From positions 88,809-152,808 of the forward strand of contig JADYZP010000044.1 in assembly GCA_020853025.1 (NCBI GenBank): DNA of 64,000 bases, in the 5' to 3' direction. This document shows, piece after piece, positions 16,393 through 25,183 of this stretch. Within the stretch, counting starts at the first letter, position 1. The number at the start of each line of letters is the position of its first letter. The DNA comes from Burkholderiales bacterium. Lineage in GTDB: Bacteria > Pseudomonadota > Gammaproteobacteria > Burkholderiales > Casimicrobiaceae. A model generated the notes under the pieces. It had not been told where the DNA came from and ran no database searches. It saw nothing but the letters and a program-made list of their open reading frames with translations. Made by a program: the position numbers and the translations under genes.

Positions 16393-17016
16393 ATGCCCGC
16401 ACTGCGTTGCTTCGCCGCAATCCTCGTGGCGGCCATGCTCGCCGCCTGCCAGACGACATCGATCCAGTCGGCGTGGTTCGATGCGAGCTACAAAGGCGGG
16501 CCGTTCAGGAAAGTGGTCGTCATCGCGAGCGACGGCACGACCGCCGACAGCCGCGTGTTCGAGGACATCTTCGTGCAGAAGCTGGTCGCGGCCGGCGTGC
16601 AGGCGGTGCCCGGCTATACGACGGTGCCGGCTGAAGCGCGCCGTTCCGAGGCGCCGTTCGCCGCGGCGGTGCAGGCCACCGGCGCCGATGGCGTCATCCT
16701 GGTTCGGCTGCTCCGCGTCGACACCAGGACGCAGGTATCGACGGTCATGCTGCCTGGACCGATGATGGGTCCGTGGGGCGGCTTCTACGGTCCGGGATTC
16801 TATGGCGGCGGGTTCTACGCGGTGCCCAGCGTTTCGCAATACCAGGTCGCGTCGGTCGAAATCAACGTCTATTCGGTCCCGACACGGGCGCTGGTCTGGG
16901 CGGCGACGACGCAGACGGTCGATCCGACGACGGTGGCGAAGGAGGCGCCCGGCTACGCCGATATGATCATCGCCCAGTTGCGCGCGCGCGGTCTCGTGCC
17001 GCCGGCTGGGAAGTAA
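16393..17016 (+). CDS. lipoprotein with Gly-rich loop, paralogue of the previous gene
   Basis: A 207-residue lipoprotein with signal peptide MPALRCFAAILVAAMLAAC and lipobox LAAC. The mature part repeats the pattern of its neighbour: KVVVIASDGTTADSRVFEDIFVQKLVAAGV and TGADGVILVRLLRVDT, then an aromatic/glycine insertion (GPWGGFYGPGFYGGGFY, about 132-148) and VYSVPTRALVWAATTQTVDP near the C-terminus. It resembles DUF4136-type cell-envelope lipoproteins. Its 3' end overlaps the convergent IclR gene by 50 bp. Confidence 0.72.
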   Translation: MPALRCFAAILVAAMLAACQTTSIQSAWFDASYKGGPFRKVVVIASDGTTADSRVFEDIFVQKLVAAGVQAVPGYTTVPAEARRSEAPFAAAVQATGADGVILVRLLRVDTRTQVSTVMLPGPMMGPWGGFYGPGFYGGGFYAVPSVSQYQVASVEINVYSVPTRALVWAATTQTVDPTTVAKEAPGYADMIIAQLRARGLVPPAGK

Positions 17017-17947
17017 CGCGATCTGGCGCCGCGCGCGAAGGCGCGGCAACACGACCGCCCAGCGCTTCGGTCAGGCCACGCGCGCTGGCGCGGACCAGTG
17101 CGCCGAGCGTGGGAATGCGCTTTGCGGTGATGCGCGTGGTCGGCCCGGCGAGTGAGATTGCGGCCCACGCGTCGCCGTGTTCGTCAACCACCGCCGTCGC
17201 CACGCAACGCAGGCCCGCCGCGTGCTCCTCGTCGTCGATCGCGTAGCCACGGGCACGGATCAGCGCGATCTCCTTTGCCAGCGCGGCATGCGACGTGATC
17301 GTGCGCGGCGTGTGCCGCGTGAGCGGCTGTCGGCCGAGGAGGGCAGTCATCCGGCGCTCGTTCATCGCCGCCAACATCGCCTTGCCCACGGCCGACGCGT
17401 GTATCGGCACCCGCGCGCCCAGTTTCGCGCTCATCCGCATCAACTCGCGGCATTGCACCTGCTCGACGAACACGGCCTCGCCGGATTCGATGACGGCGAG
17501 ATTGGTGGTTTCGCCGGAGCGCTCCATCAATGCCTCCAGATGCGCAAACGCCTGTACGGCCAGGTTGCGCTGCGCAAGAAAGGCACTACCGACACGAAAT
17601 GCGCGAACACCGATACGCCACTGCCCGGTCGCGCCGATCTGCACGTAGCCTGCGGCCTGCAGCGTGGCGAGCAGTCGGTGAGCAGTCGGTGCCGGGATCC
17701 CGAGTCGTGCGGCGAGTGCGGTCAGCGTGGCGCCGGCATCGGTGGCGGCCAGCGCCTCGAGCACCGCGAGTCCGCGCGACAGTGCCTGCGTGTGGCCGGC
17801 GGACTTGTCGACGGCCGTGCGTACGATGTCGGCACGCGAGCGTTCCGGCGTTGCGTTGTGCTTGGGACGGGCGATGGAGCGGATGTGCGCGGGCAAGGGA
17901 GCTTGAGCGGCGGGACTCGACGGGGAGAGCTTGCGCGATCTTAACAT
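16967..17947 (-). CDS. IclR-family transcriptional regulator
   Basis: A 326-residue regulator from ATG 17947 (MLRSRKLSP); an upstream ATG at 18025 would add 26 residues and overlap the intergenic operator region. Residues about 55-120 are the winged helix (LSRGLAVLEALAATDAGATLTALAARLGIPAPTAHRLLATL), followed by the IclR effector domain with SAVGKAMLAAM and GYAIDDEEHAAGLRCVA. Long basic, Ala/Pro-rich tails flank both ends. It is divergent from the MFS transporter gene and probably controls it; a TGAAA-N5-TTTCA palindrome lies between them. The ligand is unknown, likely an organic acid. Confidence 0.88.
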   Translation of the reverse strand: MLRSRKLSPSSPAAQAPLPAHIRSIARPKHNATPERSRADIVRTAVDKSAGHTQALSRGLAVLEALAATDAGATLTALAARLGIPAPTAHRLLATLQAAGYVQIGATGQWRIGVRAFRVGSAFLAQRNLAVQAFAHLEALMERSGETTNLAVIESGEAVFVEQVQCRELMRMSAKLGARVPIHASAVGKAMLAAMNERRMTALLGRQPLTRHTPRTITSHAALAKEIALIRARGYAIDDEEHAAGLRCVATAVVDEHGDAWAAISLAGPTTRITAKRIPTLGALVRASARGLTEALGGRVAAPSRAAPDRVTSQPAARDRARATGR

Positions 17948-17972
17948 CGCCGCGCGGCGTCGCAGTGGTTTG

Positions 17973-17987
17973 TGAAAGCCGGTTTCA
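17973..17987. promoter_or_regulatory. candidate IclR-type operator
   Basis: TGAAA-GCCGG-TTTCA is a 15-bp inverted repeat with 5-bp arms in the divergent promoter between the IclR regulator and the MFS transporter. The spacing resembles IclR-family operators (15-bp palindromes rich in GAAA/TTTC). A -10-like TAGAAT follows at 18014-18019 on the transporter side. Function is inferred. Confidence 0.4.
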
Positions 17988-18050
17988 TGTATTCGGATCT
18001 TGTCCGGCCACGGTAGAATCGGCACCCGTTACCCGCGAGAGCCGCATCGC

Positions 18051-18146
18051 ATGTCCGCGCCGCACGACACGCCGTTCGCCAGCATCGACGTGCACAACGT
18101 CCGGAGCCGCGGCGCCGTGGTCGACCAACGGTACGCCGGAACGTGA
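18051..18146 (+). CDS. possible 31-residue leader peptide, coupled to the MFS gene
   Basis: ATG 18051 opens a 31-residue frame (MSAPHDTPFASIDVHNVRSRG...) whose TGA overlaps the GTG start of the transporter (GTGA). A CGCGAGAG ribosome-site-like stretch lies about 8-15 nt upstream and TAGAAT at 18014-18019 could be its -10. It has no hydrophobic segment and I do not recognise it. It may be a short coupling ORF or chance. Confidence 0.3.
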   Translation: MSAPHDTPFASIDVHNVRSRGAVVDQRYAGT

Positions 18147-19375
18147 GCGCCAGGAGTGTCGCAGCCAGCGCCGGCCACCGCCGCGGGCGCGCACCTTACC
18201 TGTGGCGCCGCGTCTGCGCGCTCGGCGTCGCGCAGATCGTGTCCTGGGGAACGCTGTTCTACACGATCGCAGTACTCGGTTCCGCGATGCGTGCGGATAC
18301 CGGTGTCGGCGAGTTGTGGCTCTTCGGCAGCTTCACCGCGGGTCTGTTCGTTTCCGGTATCGTGTCGCCGCTGGTCGGCCGTGCGATCGATGCGCGCGGC
18401 GGCCGCGGCGTACTTGCCGCCGGATCGCTGTGCGGAGCGCTCGCTTGCGCGGTGCTCGCCGCAGCGCAGGGGCCGGTCAGCGTCTTGCTGGGCTGGGTGC
18501 TGGCAGGGGTGGCGATGGCCGGATGCCTCTACGACCCCGCGTTCGCGACGCTGCACCAGATGTCGGGTGGAGCCTACCGTCGCGCCGTTACCGCGCTGAC
18601 CTTGTTCGGGGGCTTCGCGAGCACGGTTTTCTGGCCGCTCTCGCTGTACCTGCAGGATACCGTTGGCTGGCGGATGAGCTATGCCATCTACGCGGTTCTG
18701 CATCTCGCTCTTTGCCTGCCGATACATGTGTTCGGCGTGCCGGTGAAGCGACGCGAGTCGACGCCGGAGTGCGCCGCCGGGACGGAGGTCGAAGCGTCCG
18801 TGCAGCATCCGCACGGCGGCCCGACCTTCGTCTGGCTGGCGGTCGCGCTGTCGCTCGCTGCCTTCATCAGTTCGGCAATCTCGGCACATCTGATCGGCCT
18901 GCTGACGGCTACCGGCCTCGCCGCGCGCGACGCAGTGCTCATCGGTTCGCTGATCGGGCCGATGCAGGTGGCGGGCCGGATCATGGAATTCTCGTTCAAT
19001 CGCCATGTGCGAGCGCTGGCGGTGGGCAGCTTCGCGTTCGCGCTGATGGCCGTTGCGCTGGCCGCATTCACGCAGGTGCGAGGGGTCTGGATCGTCGCGC
19101 TCGCCTTCGTCATTGCCTACGGCTGGGCCAACGGCATCATGACCATCGTTCGCGGCACGGTGCCGGCGGAACTCTTCGGCCAGCGCGACTACGGTGCGTT
19201 GCTGGGACGCCTGGCACTGCCGCAGTTCGTCTTCAAGGCGGTGGCACCCTTCGCATTGACGCTGTTGTTCCTGACCGACCCGGCGCGCGTGTTGACCCCC
19301 TATGCGCTGCTGCTGCTCGGCGTGCTGGCGCTGGTCGCGTACCGGACTGCCGCGTCGGTGGCACGGCAACGGTAG
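18143..19375 (+). CDS. MFS transporter
   Basis: A 410-residue membrane protein with about 12 hydrophobic helices and the MFS loop 2-3 motif GRAIDARGGRGVL (about 79-91). The C-half has VGSFAFALMAVALAAF and a long internal loop at about 205-225 (STPECAAGTEVEASVQHPHGG). Start is GTG 18143, overlapping the stop of a 31-residue ORF; no stronger start is seen. It is likely an importer or exporter of a small organic acid controlled by the divergent IclR regulator. Just after the stop is a short run of GGTAGC hexamers (about 19370-19396). Confidence 0.82.
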   Translation: MSARSVAASAGHRRGRAPYLWRRVCALGVAQIVSWGTLFYTIAVLGSAMRADTGVGELWLFGSFTAGLFVSGIVSPLVGRAIDARGGRGVLAAGSLCGALACAVLAAAQGPVSVLLGWVLAGVAMAGCLYDPAFATLHQMSGGAYRRAVTALTLFGGFASTVFWPLSLYLQDTVGWRMSYAIYAVLHLALCLPIHVFGVPVKRRESTPECAAGTEVEASVQHPHGGPTFVWLAVALSLAAFISSAISAHLIGLLTATGLAARDAVLIGSLIGPMQVAGRIMEFSFNRHVRALAVGSFAFALMAVALAAFTQVRGVWIVALAFVIAYGWANGIMTIVRGTVPAELFGQRDYGALLGRLALPQFVFKAVAPFALTLLFLTDPARVLTPYALLLLGVLALVAYRTAASVARQR

Positions 19376-19541
19376 CGGTAGCGGTAGCGCGGTAGCAACG
19401 CGCGTCCCGCGCGACGCGCTGCCGGTAGCCGGCCTCGTGATTGCGTCTCGCGGATTCTCCGGTAGACTTGGCTCCGCCATCGTCGTTGCGCTGGCCTGGC
19501 GCGTTTACCGCAATTCGTGCGATTTCGCGAAAGGAGTTCCG

Positions 19542-20099
19542 ATGTCGACCTGGATCGTCATTGCCGCGCTTGCCGCGGTCGCCGTCTACGTCGTCTCGCT
19601 CTACAATCGACTGGTCAAGAACCGGCAGATGAGCGAGGAGGGCTGGAGCGGCATCGACGTGCAGCTGAAGCGCCGTGCCGATCTCATCCCCAGCCTGGTC
19701 GACACTGTCAAGGGCTACGCGGGTCACGAGCGCGAGTTGCTCGAGCGGGTGACGCAGTTGCGGGCGCAGATCGGCGGTGTGCCGGAGGGTGACGTCGCCG
19801 AACGCGGCAAGCTCGAGGGGCTGTTGACCGGCGCCATCGGTCGACTGCTCGCTGTCGCGGAGAACTATCCGGCCTTGAAGGCGAGCGAGAATTTCCTGAA
19901 GCTGCAGGAAGCGCTCGCCGATATCGAAAACGAAATCCAGATGGCGAGGCGCTACTACAACGGTGCCGTTCGCAATCTCAACGTGATGGTCGAGTCCTTC
20001 CCGTCGAACCTGGTCGCCGGCGGATTTGGCTTCACCAAGCGCGAATACTTCGAGATCGGCGACGCCGCCGACCGGGCGGTACCCAAGGTTTCGTTCTGA
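19542..20099 (+). CDS. LemA family protein
   Basis: A 185-residue membrane-anchored protein: one N-terminal helix (STWIVIAALAAVAVYVVSLY), then a helical bundle with LKRRADLIPSLVDTVKGYAGHE and NEIQMARRYYNGAVRNLNVMVESFPSNLVA, both diagnostic of LemA. Start at 19542 is supported by AAGGAG 6-11 nt upstream; longer readings from 19302 overlap the transporter. It precedes a DUF2207 gene by 4 bp, a standard LemA/DUF2207 envelope pair of unknown biochemical role. Confidence 0.93.
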   Translation: MSTWIVIAALAAVAVYVVSLYNRLVKNRQMSEEGWSGIDVQLKRRADLIPSLVDTVKGYAGHERELLERVTQLRAQIGGVPEGDVAERGKLEGLLTGAIGRLLAVAENYPALKASENFLKLQEALADIENEIQMARRYYNGAVRNLNVMVESFPSNLVAGGFGFTKREYFEIGDAADRAVPKVSF

Positions 20100-20103
20100 G
20101 ATC

Positions 20104-22125
20104 ATGCGCTGGCTGCGGCGTTGGCCGACACGCGCACCGGAGGCGGGCCTTCATGCGCTCGTGTCGGCGCTGGCGCCGCTCGTTTTCGCCGCCGCCGCAC
20201 TTGCCGCGCCGATGGCCATCGCCGCCGAGGCGATCGAGCACTTCGAATCGCACATCGAAGTCGACCGCGACGGCACGCTGACCGTCACCGAAACGATCCG
20301 GGTGCGCGCCGAGGGTCGAGAGATCAAGCGCGGTATCTACCGCGATTTCCCGCTGACGTTTCGCGACGCAGAGGGCCGCCGGCGGCAGGTGAGTTTCGAA
20401 CTGCTCGACGTCACGCGGAACGGTCAGCCGGAGCCGCATTTCACCCGCAGCCACGGCGACGGCCTGCGCATCTATGCGGGTGAGGAAAAGGTGTTTCTGC
20501 GTCCGGGCGTCCACACCTACGGCATCCGCTACCGGACCGGCCGACAGATCCGCTTCCTCGCCGGCCACGACGAATTATTCTGGAACGTCACCGGCAACGA
20601 GTGGGCGTTTCCCATACTTTTTGCGAAGACGGACATCCACCTGCCCGACGACGCGGCGCCGGTACGCTGGACCGCGTATACCGGAGCGTTCGGCGAGCGT
20701 GGCGATGCGTGGCAGGGTGAGGTCACCGGCGACGGCGTGCTGCAGGTCGCTACGACCCGGCCGCTTGCCCCGCGCCAGGGGTTGTCGGTCGTCGTCGAAA
20801 TCCCGGGCGGCCTGGTCGTCCAGCCAGCAGGACTGGTGCGGATGCGCTATGCCTTTCTCGACTACAAGGGATTCATACTCGGTGGCCTGGGCGCACTCGC
20901 AGTGCTTGCGTATTACCTGATCGCGTGGAGCGCCGTCGGCCGTGACCCGCCCAAGGGTACGATCATCCCTTTGTTCCATCCTCCCGACGGCATTTCACCG
21001 GCGCTGGCAGGCTATGTGCGCGACTGGGGGTGGGAAGGCGGCTGGCGCGGCTTCACGGCCGCGGTGGTTTCGCTGGCCGTCAAGGGCTTGCTCGTCGTCG
21101 ACGATGCCGGCGGCGAACTGACACTCAGTCGCCGCGGCCCGCGAACGGATTCCGGCGGCGCCAAGTTGCCATCCGGCGAGCAGGCAATCCTCGGTTGGGT
21201 CGACACGCACGGCGGAACCGTAGGCATCGACAAGTCCAGCGGCGCGAGTCTCGCCGCGATATTCGCGCGCTTCAAGTCCAGCATCGAAAAGGAAAATCGC
21301 CACCGCTTTTTCCGCCGCAATCTTGGTTACTTTCTGTTCGGCGCGGCGATGACCGCCGCGACCGTCTTCGCCGTTCTGAAGTTCGGCAACTTGAGCGATG
21401 CGGAAATCGCCGTGCTCGTCATCGGCGCCCTCGTCTGCGGCGTGATCGGCGCCATGGTCATGCCGCTACTGCGCGTTCTCATGGGCCGTCGCAGCCTGCG
21501 CACGATCATCGCCGCGGGCGTCAATCTCACCGTGATCGTCGTCATCGCGACGATCGTCTACATGTTCTTCGCCGACAGTCGCATGCAGCCGCCGGAGGGA
21601 TTCGCGCGCCACGCGTTCGAAGAAATCCTCGGCAACGGCTTTCCGATGGCGCTGATCGGCGGGCTCGCGGTGCTCAACGGGTTGTTCTACTACCTGTTGC
21701 GCGCGCCCACTGCCGCCGGCCGAGTGGTGATGGACCGGATCGAGGGGCTGGAACTGTACCTGCGCACCGCCGAGACCGAACGCATGAACATCAAGGATGC
21801 GCCGGACGTGACGACCGAAACCTTCGAGCGACTGCTGCCCTACGCGATCGCGCTGGGGGCCGAGAAACCCTGGTCCGAGGCCTTTGCCCGTGCCTTCGCA
21901 CGCGCGCATCCGGGCGAGGATGTGATGGATGGGTATCGCCCGGTCTGGCACGGCGGTCGCGGTTGGTCGGGAAGCAGTTTCGGATCGTCGATGGCGGGTG
22001 CGGTGTCGGCATCGCAAAGCGCCTTCACCAGTTCGCTGCCGGCGCCGCAGTCTTCGTCGTCCGGGTTCTCGGGCGGCGGCGGGTCCGGCGGTGGCGGTGG
22101 AGGAGGGGGCGGCGGGGGCTGGTAG
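20104..22125 (+). CDS. DUF2207 membrane protein with glycine-rich tail
   Basis: A 673-residue protein: signal peptide (about 1-45), a beta-rich periplasmic domain with IEHFESHIEVDRDGTLTVTETI (DUF2207 hallmark), a transmembrane helix at about 260-280 followed by cytoplasmic RDPPKGTIIPLFHPPDGISPA, then further helices near 415-500 and 535-560. The tail is SGFSGGGGSGGGGGGGGGGGW, ending in Trp as in many family members. It overlaps a transcription unit with LemA (4-bp gap). The family is widespread and uncharacterised. Confidence 0.9.
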   Translation: MRWLRRWPTRAPEAGLHALVSALAPLVFAAAALAAPMAIAAEAIEHFESHIEVDRDGTLTVTETIRVRAEGREIKRGIYRDFPLTFRDAEGRRRQVSFELLDVTRNGQPEPHFTRSHGDGLRIYAGEEKVFLRPGVHTYGIRYRTGRQIRFLAGHDELFWNVTGNEWAFPILFAKTDIHLPDDAAPVRWTAYTGAFGERGDAWQGEVTGDGVLQVATTRPLAPRQGLSVVVEIPGGLVVQPAGLVRMRYAFLDYKGFILGGLGALAVLAYYLIAWSAVGRDPPKGTIIPLFHPPDGISPALAGYVRDWGWEGGWRGFTAAVVSLAVKGLLVVDDAGGELTLSRRGPRTDSGGAKLPSGEQAILGWVDTHGGTVGIDKSSGASLAAIFARFKSSIEKENRHRFFRRNLGYFLFGAAMTAATVFAVLKFGNLSDAEIAVLVIGALVCGVIGAMVMPLLRVLMGRRSLRTIIAAGVNLTVIVVIATIVYMFFADSRMQPPEGFARHAFEEILGNGFPMALIGGLAVLNGLFYYLLRAPTAAGRVVMDRIEGLELYLRTAETERMNIKDAPDVTTETFERLLPYAIALGAEKPWSEAFARAFARAHPGEDVMDGYRPVWHGGRGWSGSSFGSSMAGAVSASQSAFTSSLPAPQSSSSGFSGGGGSGGGGGGGGGGGW

Positions 22126-22224
22126 GCGCGGGTTGTGTTGGATAGCGGCGGCAAGCATTAACGGCGAGCGGTACGGAATTTGCGCTACGCTGTCAGGGTC
22201 GTAAGAGACTTCAAAGGCCCGTCC

Positions 22225-23919
22225 ATGTTCCGCTTCCTGCAGTTGATTTACTCCGCCGCAGCACTCGCCGTGATCGTCGCGGCGCCTTGCGCCGGCGCGA
22301 CTCCCATGGACGCGGTGCCACCGTTGCCGCGCGGGCCGAACGCGGTCGCGTGCAACAACGTCGCACAGGACTTTTCGCGGTTGCCACCGGGAGATTTGCC
22401 GAGCGACTACTGGGAAGGGCACCCCGGGCGCTACGTGACCGACCTGCTGGCAGAGCCAGCGAGTTCAATGATCGTCGGCGTGCCGATCCCCGACGACCAC
22501 GAGTTGTTCGGTTCCTACCGCGGACAGACCTATCCATATCTGGTGCTCGTCTGCTATCCGACGCCGGCGAGCAATCCGCGCCCCGACTACGTGCTGCCGA
22601 CCGGAGGCGTCGTTCCGCACATGCAGCGTGCCGGCGACGCGCCGGTCTTCGCCGACGCCGCCGCCCGCTATCCGGTGCTGCTGTTCTCGCATGGCCTTGC
22701 CGGCAGTCCGATTTCCGGCGCCTACCTCGAAGTCCTGGCCGTTTTTGCGAGCTGGGGCTACGCCGTGGTGGCGCCATTCCACGGCGACACGCGCTATGCC
22801 GACATCGACCTCGACGGCTTCAAGGATTACGTCTACGCGCTGCTGCACATGAAGGACTTCGTGGCGATGCAGGCGGTTCGCCCGCTGTCGCTATCGCGCG
22901 CTCTCGACGCCGTGCTCGCGGATCCTGGCTTCGCGGCGCATGTGGATCCGGACCGCGTTGGCGGCTTCGGCGCGAGCCTGGGAGGCGAATCGCTGCTGCT
23001 GATGGCTGGCGCGCAGCTGACGACGACCATCGGGCAGTCGTCGAAGTCGGTGGAGTTCGATCCGCGTCTTGGCGCGGCCGTTGGCTACGTCCCGTATTTT
23101 GGACGGAAAGTGTTCCCGGCGTTCGGACGCGACAACAAGGGACTGACGCCGGTGCGGCTGCCGTTCCTCGCGATCAGCGGAACCGCGGATACGACGGCCC
23201 CGATCGGTGCCGTCGACGACGGATTTCAATTCCTGACTTCGACGCGGCAACTGGTCGCGCTGGAAGGCGTCGAGCACGGCTTCGCCGTGGACTTCACCGA
23301 CGACATCTTCACCTGGTCGCTGGTTTTTCTGACCGGCCAGTTATCCGGCGACGAGGTCGCGCGCGCCACCAGCGCGCGCATGACAGCGGTCGCCGGCGGC
23401 GGCGATGACAGGCAGTTGATCGACTACATGGCGCCGTCGGCCGAGCGCTCTGGCGAGCGGATCGCCATCGAATACTTCAACGATTCACTCGGCCACTACT
23501 TCATCACTGCCGAACCGGCCGAGGCGGCGAGTCTGGATGCCGGAGCCCCGGTTGCCGGTTGGCATCGGTCGGGCTTCGACTTCAAGGTTCGTCCGGCAGG
23601 CGATCCACGCGGACGCGCCGCGTGTCGCTTTTTCGGAACACCCGGCATAGGCCCCAACTCGCACTTCTACACGATCGACTCGGATGAATGCGCAAAGGTG
23701 AAAGCCGACCCGTTCTGGACCTATGAATCGATTGCCTTCAATGCCGACGCGCCAATCGCCGGCGACTGCCCCGATGACCGGATCCCGGTGATTCGTGTCT
23801 ACAACAACGGGATCGACGGTCAGGCCAGCCATCGCTATACGACGAGTCGCCACGAAGTCCGCCAGCTCGTCGACGCGGGCTGGGGCATCGAGGGCACGGT
23901 GTTCTGCGCCATTCCCTGA
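22225..23919 (+). CDS. secreted alpha/beta hydrolase with C-terminal DUF5648 domain
   Basis: A 564-residue exported protein. After a signal peptide (about 1-25, ending in CAGA) comes an alpha/beta-hydrolase fold resembling dienelactone hydrolase/PAF-acetylhydrolase: LLFSHGLAGSP, the nucleophile elbow GFGASLGG with Ser251, an Asp in ISGTADTTAP and His in EGVEHGFAVDF. Residues about 405-564 contain a DUF5648-type domain with IEYFNDSLGHYFITAEPAEAAS and SHFYTIDSDECAKVKAD, often attached to secreted enzymes. Start 22225 fits the signal peptide. Substrate probably an ester; not further resolvable. Confidence 0.82.
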   Translation: MFRFLQLIYSAAALAVIVAAPCAGATPMDAVPPLPRGPNAVACNNVAQDFSRLPPGDLPSDYWEGHPGRYVTDLLAEPASSMIVGVPIPDDHELFGSYRGQTYPYLVLVCYPTPASNPRPDYVLPTGGVVPHMQRAGDAPVFADAAARYPVLLFSHGLAGSPISGAYLEVLAVFASWGYAVVAPFHGDTRYADIDLDGFKDYVYALLHMKDFVAMQAVRPLSLSRALDAVLADPGFAAHVDPDRVGGFGASLGGESLLLMAGAQLTTTIGQSSKSVEFDPRLGAAVGYVPYFGRKVFPAFGRDNKGLTPVRLPFLAISGTADTTAPIGAVDDGFQFLTSTRQLVALEGVEHGFAVDFTDDIFTWSLVFLTGQLSGDEVARATSARMTAVAGGGDDRQLIDYMAPSAERSGERIAIEYFNDSLGHYFITAEPAEAASLDAGAPVAGWHRSGFDFKVRPAGDPRGRAACRFFGTPGIGPNSHFYTIDSDECAKVKADPFWTYESIAFNADAPIAGDCPDDRIPVIRVYNNGIDGQASHRYTTSRHEVRQLVDAGWGIEGTVFCAIP

Positions 23920-23985
23920 GTTGTGCCGCCGCACGCGTCTTGCCGGCACCACGACACCGGTGCCCGCCGGCAGGAATCCAACGGG

Positions 23986-25002
23986 TCAGCGTGCCAGCGG
24001 CGCGTTTACCGGCGCGGCCTTCCTCGAATACGTCGGTTCGCTGAACAGCGACGCGATGGTCACCGCCGCGATGTCGGGCTGGTCGGGAACGACGAACAGG
24101 ATCGGCGTAATTAGTTCCTCGAAAATACCGCGCAGGCTGCGCGCGCCGGTCTTGTACTCGATGGCGAGTTCGGCGATCTGCTCGAAGACACGCGCTTCGA
24201 CCGCCAGCTCCACACCTTCATCCGAGAAGATCTCGCGAAACTGGTTGTAGATCGAGTTTTTCGGCTCGACCATGATGCGCACCATCATTTCGCGCGTCAG
24301 ATCGTGGAAACGGGCGATGATCGGCAGGCGGCCGGTGAACTCGGGAATCAGCCCGAAGGTGAAGAGATCAGTCGGTTTCACCCGCGTATTCAGCCGATCG
24401 AGGATGCGCTGATTGTCACCGCGCTGGGTGGCGATGAAGCCATAGCCGTGCGTCTGCGACGCGATGATCTCGTCCAGGCCCACGAAAGCACCACCGCAGA
24501 TGAACAAAATATTGGTCGTGTCGATGTAGGCGCCGCTGCGCAGCTTGACCTGCGCGCCCTCCATGATCTTGAGCAGCGCATGCTGCACGCTCTCGCCCGA
24601 ACTGCCGCGCTGCTCGCCGTCGGTTGCCTTGAGCTTGTCGATCTCGTCGATGAAGACGATGCCGCTGCCGGCGCGGTCGACGTCGCCGCCGGCCTTGTCG
24701 ACCAGTCGCTCGAGTACCGCCTCGATTTCCTCGTTGACGTAGCGCGTGTGCGCGAGCGATGTCGCCTCGGCGGTGACGAAGGGCACGTCGAGCAGCGTCG
24801 ACAGCGTTTCGCAGGTCAGCGTCTTGCCGGTGCCGGACGAGCCGATCAGCAACACGTTGCTCTTGGCCATGCGCACGCCATCGGCGCGGGCGCGCGCGAT
24901 CTTCCTGAAATGCGAATAGACGGCCACGGCAAGGATACGCTTGGCGTCCTCCTGTCCGATCACGTACTGGTCGAGGTAGCGGGCGATGACACTGGGCTTC
25001 AT
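23986..25002 (-). CDS. ClpX-like AAA+ ATPase lacking zinc finger and ClpP loop
   Basis: A 338-residue protein aligning with the AAA+ part of ClpX. Walker A is GSSGTGKT (54-61), Walker B IVFIDEIDK (115-123), sensor/arginine-finger segment GLIPEFTGRLP and sensor-2 GARSLR (286-291) are intact, so ATP hydrolysis should be. It lacks the roughly 60-residue zinc-binding domain. The pore-1 loop GYVG reads RYVN (87-90), the RKH loop is absent, and the ClpP-docking IGF loop is shortened to HGYGFIAT (185-192). It probably remodels particular proteins without ClpP. Start chosen at 25002; a 12-residue extension is possible. It is not the housekeeping clpX. Confidence 0.85.
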   Translation of the reverse strand: MKPSVIARYLDQYVIGQEDAKRILAVAVYSHFRKIARARADGVRMAKSNVLLIGSSGTGKTLTCETLSTLLDVPFVTAEATSLAHTRYVNEEIEAVLERLVDKAGGDVDRAGSGIVFIDEIDKLKATDGEQRGSSGESVQHALLKIMEGAQVKLRSGAYIDTTNILFICGGAFVGLDEIIASQTHGYGFIATQRGDNQRILDRLNTRVKPTDLFTFGLIPEFTGRLPIIARFHDLTREMMVRIMVEPKNSIYNQFREIFSDEGVELAVEARVFEQIAELAIEYKTGARSLRGIFEELITPILFVVPDQPDIAAVTIASLFSEPTYSRKAAPVNAPLAR

Positions 25003-25183
25003 GGTGGTCGCAGGCGGCGCGGTTCTGACGTGCCACACTCTAGCGAATCCCGGGCAGCCGGTCGAGCGTGAAGGTCACGGCGTGGACTTCGTACCGGCAT
25101 CCGACCGCGCAGTCGTTGTTGCCGGCGCCCTGATCGGACGCTTCGTTGCGCGCGGGTAGTCGCGTGTCGTCGGCGCGCGGCGC

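Noticed and set aside
19370..19396. GGTAGC hexamer run at the end of the MFS gene
   Set aside because: Only three to four copies; too short to argue function.
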